Assembly: GCA_963580455.1 (NCBI GenBank)
Contig: OY756972.1
Span: 10,803,001 to 10,867,000, forward strand
Origin: Euonymus europaeus
Taxonomy: Eukaryota; Streptophyta; Magnoliopsida; Celastrales; Celastraceae
Direction: 5' to 3'
DNA length: 64,000 nucleotides
In this document: positions 24,506 to 38,116 of the stretch, in pieces
Layout of the letters: each line of letters begins with the position of its first letter
How positions within the stretch are numbered: the stretch's first letter is position 1
Position numbers and translations under genes: made by a program
The notes under the pieces: generated by a model
The model's database searches: none
The model's input: only the letters and a program-made list of their open reading frames with translations
What the model was told of the DNA's origin: nothing

Positions 24506-26580
24506 AAGCTTATACTCAAAAAATTTGACATATAAGAACAATAAAAAGTGTACACCGAGCAACTTTGATGGTCCGAAGTTGATCAACTCTCTCTATGGAA
24601 GAGCTTTTAACGGTTTCGCCTATTTGTCATAGAAAGTTGGTGTTTTGGCATTGAAATAATCTAGGAAACTTATACTCGTAAAAGTTGACATAGAAGAACA
24701 ATAAAAAGTCTATCCCGAGCAACTTTGATGGTCCGATGTTGCTCAACTCTCTCAATGGAGGAACTTTTAACGGGTTTGTCAATTTGTCATAGAAAGTTGG
24801 TGTTTTGGCATCGAAATAATCAATGAAGCTTAAACTCGTAAAATTTGACATATAAGAACAATAAAAATTATACACAGAGAAACTTTGATGGTCCGAAGTT
24901 GCTCAACTCTCCCTATGGAAGAGCTTTCAACGGTTTCGTCCATTTGTCATATAAAGTTGGTGTTTTGGCATCAAAATAATCTATGAAGCTTATACTCCTA
25001 AAATTTGACATATAAGAACAATAAAAAGTGTACACCGAGCAACTTTGATGGTCCGAAGTTGATCAACTCTCTCTATGGAAGAGCTTTTAACGGTTTCGTC
25101 TATTTGTCATAGAAAGTTGGTGTTTTGGCATTGAAATAATCTAGGAAACTTATACTCGTAAAAGTTCAGATAGAAGAACAATAAAAAGTCTATCCCGAGC
25201 AACTTTGATGGTCCGAAGTTGCTTAACTCTCTCTATGGAGGAGCTTTTAACGGTTTTGTCCATTTGTCATAGAAAGTTGGTGTTTTGAAATCGAAATAAT
25301 CTATGAAGCTTATACTCTTAAAATTTGACATATAAGAACAATAAAAAGTGTACACCGATCAACTTTCATGGTCCGAAGTTGCTCAACTTTCTCTATGAAG
25401 GAGCTTTTAACGGTTTTGTCCATTTGTCAAAGAAAGTTGGTGTTTTGGCATCGAAATAATCAATGAAGCTTATACTCGTAAAATTTGACATATAAGAACA
25501 ATAAAAATTGTACAATGAGCAACTTTGATGGTCCGAAGTTGCTCAACTCTCTCTATGGAGGGGCTTTTAACGGTTTTGTCCATTTGTCATAGAAAGTTGG
25601 TGTTTTGGCATCGAAATAATCTGGGAAGCTTATACTGATAAAATTTGACATATAAGAACAATAAAAAGTGTACACCGAGAAACTTTGATGGTCCGAAGTT
25701 GCTCAACTCTCTCTATGGAGGAGCTTTTGACGGTTTTGTCCGTTTGTCATAAAAAGTTGGTGTTTTGGCATCGAAATAGTCTATGAACCTTATACTCATA
25801 AAATTTGACATGTAAGAAAAATAAAAAGTGTACACCGAGCAACTTCGATTGTCCGAAGTTGCTCAACTCTCTCTATGGAGGAGCTTTTAACGGTTTTGTC
25901 CATTTATCATAGAAAGTTGGTGTTTTGGCATCGAAATAATCTATGAAGCTTATACTCAAAAAATTTGACATATAAGAACAATAAAAAGTGTACACCGAGC
26001 AACTTTGATGGTCCGAAGTTGATCAACTCTCTCTATGGAAGAGCTTTTAACGGTTTCGTCTATTTGTCATAGAAAGTAGGTGTTTTGGCATTGAAATAAT
26101 CTAGGAAACTTATACTCGTAAAAGTTGACATAGAAGAACAATAAAAAGTCTATCCCGAGCAACTTTGATGGTCCGATGTTGCTCAACTCTCTCAATGCAG
26201 GAGCTTTTAACGGTTTCGTCCATTTGTCATATAAAGTTGGTGTTTTGACATCGAAATAATCGATGAAGCTTATACTCATAAAATTTGACATATAAGAACA
26301 ATAAAAATTGTACACCGACAAACTTTGATGGTCCGAAGTTGCACAACTCTCTCAATGCAGGAGATTTTAATGGTTTCGTCCATTTGTCATAGAAAGTTGG
26401 TGTTTTGGCATCGAAATAATCTATGAAGCTTATACTCAAAAATTTTGACATATAAGAACAATAAAAAGTCTATCCCGAGCAACTTTGATGGTCCGAAGTT
26501 GCTGAACTCTCTCTATGGAGGAGCTTTTAACGGTTTTGTCCATTTGCATAGAAAGTTGGTGTTTTGGCATCGAAATAGTC
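24506..26580 (+). repeat. Duplicated satellite segment, left copy (partner at 31064-33300)
   Basis: A run of about 13 monomers reappears about 6558 bp downstream with the same order of private variants: CTAGGAAACTTATACTCGTAAAAG, CTGGGAAGCTTATACTGATAAAA, GAGAAACTATGATGG and GTAAGAAAAATAAAAAG. The right copy has one additional monomer near 32140-32299, so the offset changes from 6558 to 6718. Confidence 0.8.
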
Positions 26581-29198
26581 TATGAAGCTTATACTCATAA
26601 AATTTGACATATAAGAACAATAAAAAGTGTACACCGAGAAACTATGATGGTCCGAAGTTGCTCAACTCTCTCTATCGAGGAGCTTTTAACGGTTTGGTCC
26701 ATTTGTCATAGAAACTTGGTGTTTTGGAATCAAAATAATCTAGGAAGGTTATACTCGTAAAAATTGACATAGAAGAACAATAAAAAGTCTATCCCGAGCA
26801 ACTTTGATAGTCCGAAGTTGCTCAACTCTCGCTATGGAGGAACTTTTAACGGGTTTATCTATTTGTCATAGAAAGTTGGTGTTTTGGCATCGAAATAATC
26901 AATGAAGCTTAAACTCGTAAAATTTGACATATAAGAACAATAAAAATTGTACACCGAGCAACTTTGATGGTCCGAAGTTGCTCAACTCTCTCTATGGAAG
27001 AGCTTTCAACGGTTTCGTCCATTTGTCATATAAAGTTGGTGTTTTGGCATCGAAATAATCTATGAAGCTTATACTCCTAAAATTTGACATATAAGAACAA
27101 TAAAAAGTGTACACCAGGCAACTTTGATGGTCCGAAGTTGCTCAACTCTCTTTATGAAGGAGCTTTTGACGGTTTTGTCTGTTTGTCATAAAAAGTTGGT
27201 GTTTTGGCATCGAAATAGTCTATGAAGCTTATACTCATAAAATTTGACATATAAGAACAATAAAAATTGTACACCGAGCAACTTTGATGGTCCGAAGTTG
27301 CTCAACTCTCTATATGGAGGAGCATTTAACGGTTTTGTCCATTTGTCATAAAAAGTTGGTGTTTTGGCATCGAAATAATCTGGGAAGCTTATACTCCTAA
27401 AATTTGACATATAAGAACAATAAAAAGTGTACACCAGGCAACTTTGATGGTCCGAAGTTGCTCAACTCTCTCTATGGAGGAGCTTTTGACGGTTTTGTCC
27501 GTTTGTCATAAAAAGTTGGTGTTTTGGCATCGAAATAGTCTATGAACCTTATACTCATAAAATTTGACATGTAAGAAAAATAAAAAGTGTACACCGAGCA
27601 ACTTCGATTGTCCGAAGTTGCTCAACTCTCTCTATGGAGGAGCTTTTAACGGTTTTGTCCATTTATCATAGAAAGTTGGTGTTTTGGCATCGAAATAATC
27701 TATGAAGCTTATACTCAAAAAATTTGACATATAAGAACAATAAAAAGTGTACACCGAGCAACTTTGATGGTCCGAAGTTGATCAACTCTCTCTATGGAAG
27801 AGCTTTTAACGGTTTCGTCTATTTGTCATAGAAAGTAGGTGTTTTGGCATTGAAATAATCTAGGAAACTTATACTCGTAAAAGTTGACATAGAAGAACAA
27901 TAAAAAGTCTATCCCGAGCAACTTTGATGGTCCGATGTTGCTCAACTCTCTCAATGCAGGAGCTTTTAACGGTTTCGTCCATTTGTCATATAAAGTTGGT
28001 GTTTTGACATCGAAATAATCGATGAAGCTTATACTCATAAAATTTGACATATAAGAACAATAAAAATTGTACACCGACAAACTTTGATGGTCCGAAGTTG
28101 CACAACTCTCTCAATGCAGGAGATTTTAATGGTTTCGTCCATTTGTCATAGAAAGTTGGTGTTTTGGCATCGAAATAATCTATGAAGCTTATACTCAAAA
28201 ATTTTGACATATAAGAACAATAAAAAGTCTATCCCGAGCAACTTTGATGGTCCGAAGTTGCTGAACTCTCTCTATGGAGGAGCTTTTAACGGTTTTGTCC
28301 ATTTGCATAGAAAGTTGGTGTTTTGGCATCGAAATAGTCTATGAAGCTTATACTCATAAAATTTGACATATAAGAACAATAAAAAGTGTACACCGAGAAA
28401 CTATGATGGTCCGAAGTTGCTCAACTCTCTCTATCGAGGAGCTTTTAACGGTTTGGTCCATTTGTCATAGAAACTTGGTGTTTTGGAATCAAAATAATCT
28501 AGGAAGGTTATACTCGTAAAAATTGACATAGAAGAACAATAAAAAGTCTATCCCGAGCAACTTTGATAGTCCGAAGTTGCTCAACTCTCGCTATGGAGGA
28601 ACTTTTAACGGGTTTATCTATTTGTCATAGAAAGTTGGTGTTTTGGCATCGAAATAATCAATGAAGCTTAAACTCGTAAAATTTGACATATAAGAACAAT
28701 AAAAATTGTACACCGAGCAACTTTGATGGTCCGAAGTTGCTCAACTCTCTCTATGGAAGAGCTTTCAACGGTTTCGTCCATTTGTCATATAAAGTTGGTG
28801 TTTTGGCATCGAAATAATCTATGAAGCTTATACTCCTAAAATTTGACATATAAGAACAATAAAAAGTGTACACCAGGCAACTTTGATGGTCCGAAGTTGC
28901 TCAACTCTCTTTATGAAGGAGCTTTTGACGGTTTTGTCCGTTTGTCATAAAAAGTTGGTGTTTTGGCATCGAAATAGTCTATGAAGCTTATACTCATAAA
29001 ATTTGACATATAAGAACAATAAAAATTGTACACCGAGCAACTTTGATGGTCCGAAGTTGCTCAACTCTCTATATGGAGGAGCATTTAACGGTTTTGTCCA
29101 TTTGTCATAAAAAGTTGGTGTTTTGGCATCGAAATAGTCTATGAAGCTTATACTCCTAAAATTTGACATATAAGAACAATAAAAAGTGTACACCAGGC
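25681..29198 (+). repeat. 1759-bp tandem higher-order repeat (11 monomers), 2 copies
   Basis: Unit 1 is about 25681-27439 and unit 2 about 27440-29198, with an exact offset of 1759 (11 monomers minus 1 bp). The missing base is in the CATTTGCATAGAAAG monomer near 26550 and 28310, where the usual GTCATAG is shortened. The two units differ at only a few positions, mainly in the last two monomers. Confidence 0.88.
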
Positions 29199-31063
29199 AA
29201 CTTTGATGGTCCGAAGTTGCTCAACTCTCTTTATGAAGGAGCTTTTGACGGTTTTGTCCGTTTGTCATAAAAAGTTGGTGTTTTGGCATCGAAATAGTCT
29301 ATGAAGCTTATACTCATAAAATTTGACATATAAGAACAATACAAAGTGTACACCGAGCAACTTTGTTTGTCCGAAGTTGCTCAACTCTCCCAATGCAGGA
29401 GATTTTAATGGTTCAGTCCAATTGTCATAGAAAGTTGGTGTTTTGGAATCAAAATAATCTAGGAAGCTTATACTCATAAAATTTGACATATAAGAACAAT
29501 AAAAAGTGTACACCGAGCAACTTTGATGGTCCGAAGTTGATCAACTCTCTCTATGGAAGAGCTTTTAACGGTTCAGTCCAATTGTCATAGAAAGTTGTTG
29601 TTTTGGAATCAAAATAATCTAGGAAGCTTATACTCGTAAAATTTGACATAGAAAAACAATAAAAAGTCTATCCCGAGCAACTTTGATAATCCGAAGTTGC
29701 TCAACTCTCTCTATGGAGGAACTTTTAACGGGTTTGTCAATTTGTCATAGAAAGTTGGTGTTTTGGCATCGAAATAATCAATGAAGCTTAAACTCGTAAA
29801 ATTTGACATATAAGAACAATAAAAATTATACACAGAGCAACTTTGATGGTCCGAAGTTGCTCAACTCTCTCTATGGAAGAGCTTTCAACGGTTTCGTCCA
29901 TTTGTCATATAAAGTTGGTGTTTTGGCATCGAAATAATCTATGAAGCTTATACTCCTAAAATTTGACATATAAGAACAATTAAAAGTGTACACCAGACAA
30001 CTTTGATGGTCCGAAGTTGCTCAACTCTCTTTATGAAGGAGCTTTAGACGGTTTTGTCCGTTTGTCATAAAAAGTTGGTGTTTTGGCATCGAAATAGTCT
30101 ATGAAGCTTATACTCATAAAATTTGACATATAAGAACAATAAAAATTGTACACCGAGCAACTTTGATGGTCCGAAGTTGCTCAACTCTCTATATGGAGGA
30201 GCATTTAACGGTTTTGTCCATTTGTCATAAAAAGTTGGTGTTTTGGCATCGAAATAGTCTATGAAGCTTATACTCATAAAATTTGACATATAAGAACAAT
30301 AATTAGTGTACACCGAGCAACTTTGATTGTCCGAAGTTGCTCAACTCTCTCTATGGAGGAGCTTTTAACGGTTTTGTCCATTTGTGATAGAAAGTTGGTG
30401 TTTTCGCATCGAAATAATCTATGAAGCTTGTACTCAAAAAATTTGACATATAAGAACAATAAAAAGTGTACACCGATCAACTTTCATGGTCCGAAGTTGC
30501 TCAACTTTCTCTATGGAGGAGCTTTTAACGGTTTTGTCCATTTGTCAAAGAAAGTTGGTGTTTTGGCATCGAAATAATCTATGAAGCGTATACTCGTAAA
30601 ATTTGACATATAAGAACAATAAAAATTGTACAATGAGCAACTTTGATGGTCCGAAGTTGCTCAATTCTCTCTATGGAGGAGCTTTTAACGGTTTTGTCCA
30701 TTTGTCATAGAAAGTTTGTGTTTTGGAATCGAAATAATTTGGGAAGCTTATACTCTTAAAATTTGACATATAAGAACAATAAAAATTCTACACCGATGAA
30801 CTTTCATGGTTCGAAGTTGCTCAACTCTCTCTATGGAGGAGCTTTTAACGGTTTTGTCCATTTGTCATAGAAAGTTGGTGTTTTGGCATCGAAATAATCA
30901 ATGAAGCTTATACTCGTAAAATTTGACATATAAGAACAATAAAAATTGTATAATGAGCAACTTTGATGGTCCGAAGTTGCTCAACTCTCTCTATGGAGGA
31001 GCTTTTAACGGTTTTGTCCATTTGTCATAGAAAGTTGGTGTTTTGGCATCGAAATAATTTGGG

Positions 31064-33300
31064 AAGCTTATACTCAAAAAATTTGACATATAAGAACAAT
31101 AAAAAGTGTACACCGAGCAACTTTGATGGTCCGAAGTTGATCAACTCTCTCTATGGAAGAGCTTTTAACGGTTTCGCCTATTTGTCATAGAAAGTTGGTG
31201 TTTTGGCATTGAAATAATCTAGGAAACTTATACTCGTAAAAGTTGACATAGAAGAACAATAAAAAGTCTATCCCGAGCAACTTTGATGGTCCGATGTTGC
31301 TCAACTCTCTCAATGGAGGAACTTTTAACGGGTTTGTCAATTTGTCATAGAAAGTTGGTGTTTTGGCATCGAAATAATCAATGAAGCTTAAACTCGTAAA
31401 ATTTGACATATAAGAACAATAAAAATTATACACAGAGAAACTTTGATGGTCCGAAGTTGCTCAACTCTCTCTATGGAAGAGCTTTCAACGGTTTCGTCCA
31501 TTTGTCATATAAAGTTGGTGTTTTGGCATCAAAATAATCTATGAAGCTTATACTCCTAAAATTTGACATATAAGAACAATAAAAAGTGTACACCGAGCAA
31601 CTTTGATGGTCCGAAGTTGATCAACTCTCTCTATGGAAGAGCTTTTAACGGTTTCGTCTATTTGTCATAGAAAGTTGGTGTTTTGGCATTGAAATAATCT
31701 AGGAAACTTATACTCGTAAAAGTTCACATAGAAGAACAATAAAAAGTCTATCCCGAGCAACTTTGATGGTCCGAAGTTGCTTAACTCTCTCTATGGAGGA
31801 GCTTTTAACGGTTTTGTCCATTTGTCATAGAAAGTTGGTGTTTTGAAATCGAAATAATCTATGAAGCTTATACTCTTAAAATTTGACATATAAGAACAAT
31901 AAAAAGTGTACACCGATCAACTTTCATGGTCCGAAGTTGCTCAACTTTCTCTATGAAGGAGCTTTTAACGGTTTTGTCCATTTGTCAAAGAAAGTTGGTG
32001 TTTTGGCATCGAAATAATCAATGAAGCTTATACTCGTAAAATTTGACATATAAGAACAATAAAAATTGTACAATGAGCAACTTTGATGGTCCGAAGTTGC
32101 TCAACTCTCTCTATGGAGGAGCTTTTAACGGTTTTGTCCATTTGTCAAAGAAAGTTGGTGTTTTGGCATCGAAATAATTTGGGAAGCTTATACTCTTAAA
32201 ATTTGATATATAACAACAATAAAAATTGTACACCGAACAACTTTCATGGTTCGAAGTTGCTCAACTCTCTCTATGGAGGAGCTTTTAACGGTTTTGTCCA
32301 TTTGTCATAGAAAGTTGGTGTTTTGGCATCGAAATAATCTGGGAAGCTTATACTGATAAAATTTGACATATAAGAACAATAAAAAGTGTACACCGAGAAA
32401 CTATGATGGTCCGAAGTTGCTCAACTCTCTCTATGGAGGAGCTTTTAACGGTTTTGTCTATTTGTCATAAAAAGTTGGTGTTTTGGCATCGAAATAGTCT
32501 ATGAACCTTATACTCATAAAATTTGACATGTAAGAAAAATAAAAAGTGTACACCGAGCAACTTCGATTGTCCGAAGTTGCTCAACTCTCTCTATGGAGGA
32601 GCTTTTAACGGTTTTGTCCATTTATCATAGAAAGTTGGTGTTTTGGCATCGAAATAATTTATGAAGCTTATACTCAAAAAATTTGACATATAAGAACAAT
32701 AAAAAGTGTACACCGAGCAACTTTGATGGTCCGAAGTTGATCAACTCTCTCTATGGAAGAGCTTTTAACGGTTTCGTCTATTTGTCATAGAAAGTTGGTG
32801 TTTTGGCATTGAAATAATATAGGAAACTTATACTCGTAAAAGTTGACATAGAAGAACAATAAAAAGTCTATCCCGAGCAACTTTGATGGTCCGATGTTGC
32901 TCAACACTCTCAATGCAGGAGCTTTTAACGGTTTCGTCCATTTGTCATATAAAGTTGGTGTTTTGACATCGAAATAATCGATGAAGCTTATACTCATAAA
33001 ATTTGACATATAAGAACAATAAAAATTGTACACCGACAAACTTTGATGGTCCGAAGTTGCACAACTCTCTCAATGCAGGAGATTTTAATGGTTTCGTCCA
33101 TTTGTCATAGAAAGTTGGTGTTTTGGCATCGAAATAATCTATGAAGCTTATACTCAAAAATTTTGACATATAAGAACAATAAAAAGTCTATCCCGAACAA
33201 CTTTGATGGTCCGAAGTTGCTGAACTCTCTCTATGGAGGAGCTTTTAACGGTTTTGTCCATTTGCAAAGAAAGTTGGTGTTTTGGCATCGAAATAGTCTA
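31064..33300 (+). repeat. Duplicated satellite segment, right copy (partner at 24506-26580)
   Basis: Same monomer order as the left copy, with an inserted monomer carrying TTTGGGAAGCTTATACTC and TTGATATATAACAAC near 32160-32230. That monomer type also occurs at about 24020, so the left copy may have lost it or the right copy kept a different neighbour after exchange. Confidence 0.78.
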
Positions 33301-36300
33301 GGAAGCTTATACTCGTAAAATTTGACATAGAAAAACAATAAAAAGTCTATCCCGAGCAACTTTGATAATCCGAAGTTGCTCAACTCTCTCTATGGAGGAA
33401 CTTTTAACGGGTTTGTCAATTTGTCATAGAAAGTTGGTGTTTTGGCATCGAAATAATCAATGAAGCTTAAACTCGTAAAATTTGACATATAAGAACAATA
33501 AAAATTATACACAGAGCAACTTTGATGGTCCGAAGTTGCTCAACTCTCTCTATGGAAGAGCTTTCAACGGTTTCGTCCATTTGTCATATAAAGTTGGTGT
33601 TTTGGCATCGAAATAATCTATGAAGCTTATACTCCGAAAATTTGACATATAAGAACAATAAAAAGTGTACACCAGGCAACTTTGATGGTCCGAAGTTGCT
33701 CAACTCTCTTTATGAAGGAGCTTTTAACGGTTTTGTCCGTTTGTCATAAAAAGTTGGTGTTTTGGCATCGAAATAGTCTATGAAGCTTATACTCATAAAA
33801 TTTGACATATAAGAACAATAAAAATTGTACACCGAGCAACTTTGATGGTCCGAAGTTGCTCAACTCTCTATATGGAGGAGCATTTAACGGTTTTGTCCAT
33901 TTGTCATAAAAAGTTGGTGTTTTGGCATCGAAATAGTCTATGAAGCTTATACTCATAAAATTTGACATATAATAACAATAATTAGTGTACACCGAGCAAC
34001 TTTGATTGTCCGAAGTTACTCAACTCTCTCTATGGAGGAGCTTTTAACGGTTTTGTCCATTTGTCACAGAAAGTTGGTGTTTTCGCATCGAAATAATCTA
34101 TGAAGCTTGTACTCAAAAAATTTGACATATAAGAATAATAAAAAGTGTACACCGATCAACTTTCATGGTCCGAAGTTGCTCAACTTTCTCTATGGAGGAG
34201 CTTTTAACGGTTTTGTCCATTTGTCAAAGAAAGTTGGTGTTTTGGCATCGAAATAATCTATGAAGCGTATACTCGTAAAATTTGACATATAAGAACAATA
34301 AAAATTGTACAATGAGCAACTTTGATGGTCCGAAGTTGCTCAATTCTCTCTATGGAGGAGCTTTTAACGGTTTTATCCATTTGTCATAGAAAGTTTGTGT
34401 TTTGGCATCGAAATAATTTGGGAAGCTTATACTCTTAAAATTTGACATATAAGAACAATAAAAATTGTACACCGATGAACTTTCACGGTTCGAAGTTGCT
34501 CAACTCTCTCTATGGAGGAGCTTTTAACGGTTTTGTCCATTTGTCATAGAAAGTTGGTGTTTTGGCATCGAAATAATCAATGAAGCTTATACTCGTAAAA
34601 TTTGACATATAAGAACAATAAAAATTGTATAATGAGCAACTTTGATGGTCCGAAGTTGCTCAACTCTCTCTATGGAGGAGCTTTTAACGGTTTTGTCCAT
34701 TTGCCATAGAAAGTTGGTGTTTTGGCATCGAAATAATTTGGGAAGCTTATACTCTTAAAATTTGATATATAACAACAATAAAAATTGTACACCGAGCAAC
34801 TTTCATGGTTCGAAGTTGCTCAACTCTCTCTATGGAGGAGCTTTTAACGGTTTTGTCCGTTTGTCATAGAAAGTTGGTGTTTTGGCATCGAAATAATCTG
34901 GGAAGCTTATACTCCTAAAATTTGACATATAAGAACAATAAAAAGTGTTCACCAGGCAACTTTGATGGTCCGAAGTTGCTCAACTCTCTCTATGGAAGAG
35001 CTTTCAACGGTTTCGTACATTTGTCATATAAAGTTGGTGTTTTGGCATCGAAATAATCTATGAAGCTTATACTCCTAAAATTTGACATATAAGAACAATA
35101 AAAATTGTACACCGAGCAACTTTGATGGTCCGAAGTTGCTCAACTCTCTTTATGAAGGAGCTTTTAACGGTTTTGTCCGTTTATCATAAAAAGTTGGTGT
35201 TTTGGCATCGAAATAGTCTATGAAGCTTATACTCATAAAATTTGACATATAAGAACAATAAAAATTGTACACCGAGCAACTTTGATGGTCCGAAGTTGCT
35301 CAACTCTCTATATGGAGGAGCATTTAACGGTTTTGTCCATTTGTCATAAAAATTTGGTGTTTTGGCATCGAAATAGTCTATGAAGCTTATACTCATAAAA
35401 TTTGACATATAAGAACAATAATTAGTGTACACCGAGCAACTTTGATTGTCCGAAGTTGCTCAACTCTCTCTATGGAGGAGCTTTTAACGGTTTTGTCCAT
35501 TTGTCATAGAAAGTTGGTGTTTTCGCATCGAAATAATCTATGAAGCTTGTACTCAAAAAATTTGACATATAAGAACAATAAAAAGTGTACACCGATCAAC
35601 TTTCATGGTCCGAAGTTGCTCAACTTTCTCTATGGAGGAGCTTTTAACGGTTTTGTCCATTTGTCAAAGAAAGTTGGTGTTTTGGCATCGAAATAATCTA
35701 TGAAGCGTATACTCGTAAAATTTGACATATAAGAGCAATAAAAATTGTACAATGAGCAACTTTGATGGTCCGAAGTTGCTCAATTCTCTCTATGGAGGAG
35801 CTTTTAACGGTTTTTTGTCCATTTGTCAAAGAAAGTTTGTGTTTTGGCATCGAAATAATTTGGGAAGCTTATACTCTTAAAATTTGACATATAAGAACAA
35901 TAAAAATTGTACACCGATGAACTTTCATGGTTCGAAGTTGCTCAACTCTCTCTCTGGAGGAGCTTTTAACGGTTTTGTCCATTTGTCATAGAAAGTTGGT
36001 GTTTTGGCATCGAAATAATCTGGGAAGCTTATACTGATAAAATTTGACATATAAGAACAATAAAAAGTTTACACCGAGAAACTATGATGGTCCGAAGTTG
36101 CTCAACTCTCTCTATGGAGGAGGTTTTAACGGTTTTGTCCATTTGTCATAAAAAGTTGGTGTTTTGGCATCGAAATAGTCTATGAAGCTTATACTCATAA
36201 AATTTGACATATAAGAACGATAAAAAGTGTACACCGAGCAACTTTGATTGTCCGAAGTTGCTCAACTCTCTCTATGGAGGAGCTTTTAACGGTTTTGTCT

Positions 36301-38116
36301 ATTTGTCATAGAAAGATGGTGTTTTGGCATTGAAATAATCTAGGAAACTTATACTCGTAAAAGTTGACATAGAAGAACAATAAAAAGTCTATTCCGAGCA
36401 ACTTTGATGGTCCGATGTTGCTCAACTCTCTCAATGCAGGAGCTTTTAACGGTTTCGTCCATTTGTCATATAAAGTTTGTGTTTTGACATCGAAATAATC
36501 GATGAAGCTCATACTCATAAAATTTGACATATAAGAACAATAAAAATTGTATACTGACAAACTTTGATGGTCCGAAGTTGCACAACTCTCTCAATGCATG
36601 AGATTTTAATGGTTTCGTCTATTTGTCATAGAAAGTTGGTGTTTTGGCATCGAAATAATCAATGAAGCTCTCAAAAATTTTGACATATAAGAACAATAAA
36701 AAGTCTATCCCGAGCAACTTTGATGGTCCGAAGTTGCTGAACTCTCTCTATGGAGGAGCTTTTAACGGTTTTGTCCATTTGTCATAAGAAAGTTGGTGTT
36801 TTGGCATCGAAATAATCTATGAAGCTTATACTCATAAAATTTGACATATAAGAACAATAAAAATTGTACACCGATCAACTTTCATGGTCCGAAGTCGCTC
36901 AACTTTCTCTATGGAGGAGCTTTTAACGGTTTTGTCCATTTGTCATATAAAGTTGGTGTTTTGGCATCGAAATAATCTATGAAGCTTATACTCATAAAAT
37001 TTGACATATAAGAACAATAAAAATTGTTCACAGAGCAACTTTGATGGTCCGAAGTTGCTCAACTCTCTCTGTGGAGGAGCTTTTAACGGTTTTGTCCATT
37101 TGTCATAGAAAGTTGGTGTTTTGGCATCGAAATAATTTGGGAAGCTTATACTCTTAAAATTTAACATATAAGAACAATAAAAATTGTACACCGATCAACT
37201 TTCATGGTTCGAAGTTGCTCAACTCTCTCTATGGAGGAGCTTTTAACGGTTTTGTCCATTTGTCATAGAAAGTTGGTGTTTTGGCATCGAAATAATCTGG
37301 GAAACTTATACTGATAAAATTTGACATATAAGAACAACAAAAAGTTTACACCGAGAAACTATGATGGTCCGAAGTTGCTCAACTCTCTCTATGGAGGAAC
37401 TTTTAACGGTTTTGTCCATTTGTCATAAAAAGTTGGTGTTTTGGCATCGAAATAGTCTATGAAGCTTATACTCATAAAATTTGACATATAAGAACAATAA
37501 AAAGTGTATCCCGAGCAACTTTGATGGTCCGAAGTTGCTCAACTCTCTCTATGGAGGAGCTTTTATCGGTTTTGTCCATTTGTCATAGAAAGTTGGTGTT
37601 TTGGCATCGAAATAATCTATGGAGCTTATACTCTTAAAATTTGACATATAAGAACAATAAAAATTGTACACCGATCAACTTTCATGGTCCGAAGTTGCTC
37701 AACTTTCTCTATGGAGGAGCTTTTAACGGTTTTGTCCATTTGTCAATGAAAGTTGGTGTTTTGGCATCGAAATAATCTATGAAGCGTATACTCGTAAAAT
37801 TTGACATATAAGAACAATAAAAATTGTACAATGAGCAACTTTGATGGTCCGAAGTTGCTCAATTCTCTCTATGGAGGAGCTTTTAACGGTTTTGTCCATT
37901 TGTCATAGAAAGATTGTGTTTTGGCATCGAAATAATTTGGGAAGCTTATACTCTTAAAATTTGACATATAAGAACAATAAAAATTGTACACCGATGAACT
38001 TTCATGGTTCGAAGTTGCTCAACTCTCTCTATGGAGGAGCTTTTAACGGTTTTGTCCATTTGTCATAGAAAGTTGGTGTTTTGGCATCGAAATAATCTGG
38101 GAAGCTTATACTGATA

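Larger units (their letters stand above)
2448..38116 (+). repeat. 160-bp HindIII satellite array, block A
   Basis: Head-to-tail tandem array of a monomer of about 160 bp, around 217 copies, all in the same orientation. A monomer contains, in order: the dyad GAGCAACTT/AAGTTGCTC, a CT-rich run, GGAGCTTTTAACGG, GTCCATTTGTCATAGAAAG, TTGGTGTTTTGGCATCG, GAAGCTTATACTC (HindIII site), AAAATTTGACATATAAGAAC and AATAAAAAGTGTACACC. Monomers differ mainly by substitutions at a limited set of recurrent positions. Two prominent segment alternatives are TGTACACC versus CTATCCC before the dyad, and TATGGAGGAGC versus AATGCAGGAGA after it. The left edge is sharp; the right edge is the retroelement junction. 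Five monomers carry a 199-bp insert. The monomer length is in the range of plant centromeric or subtelomeric satellites, but the chromosomal location cannot be read from sequence alone. Confidence 0.97.
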
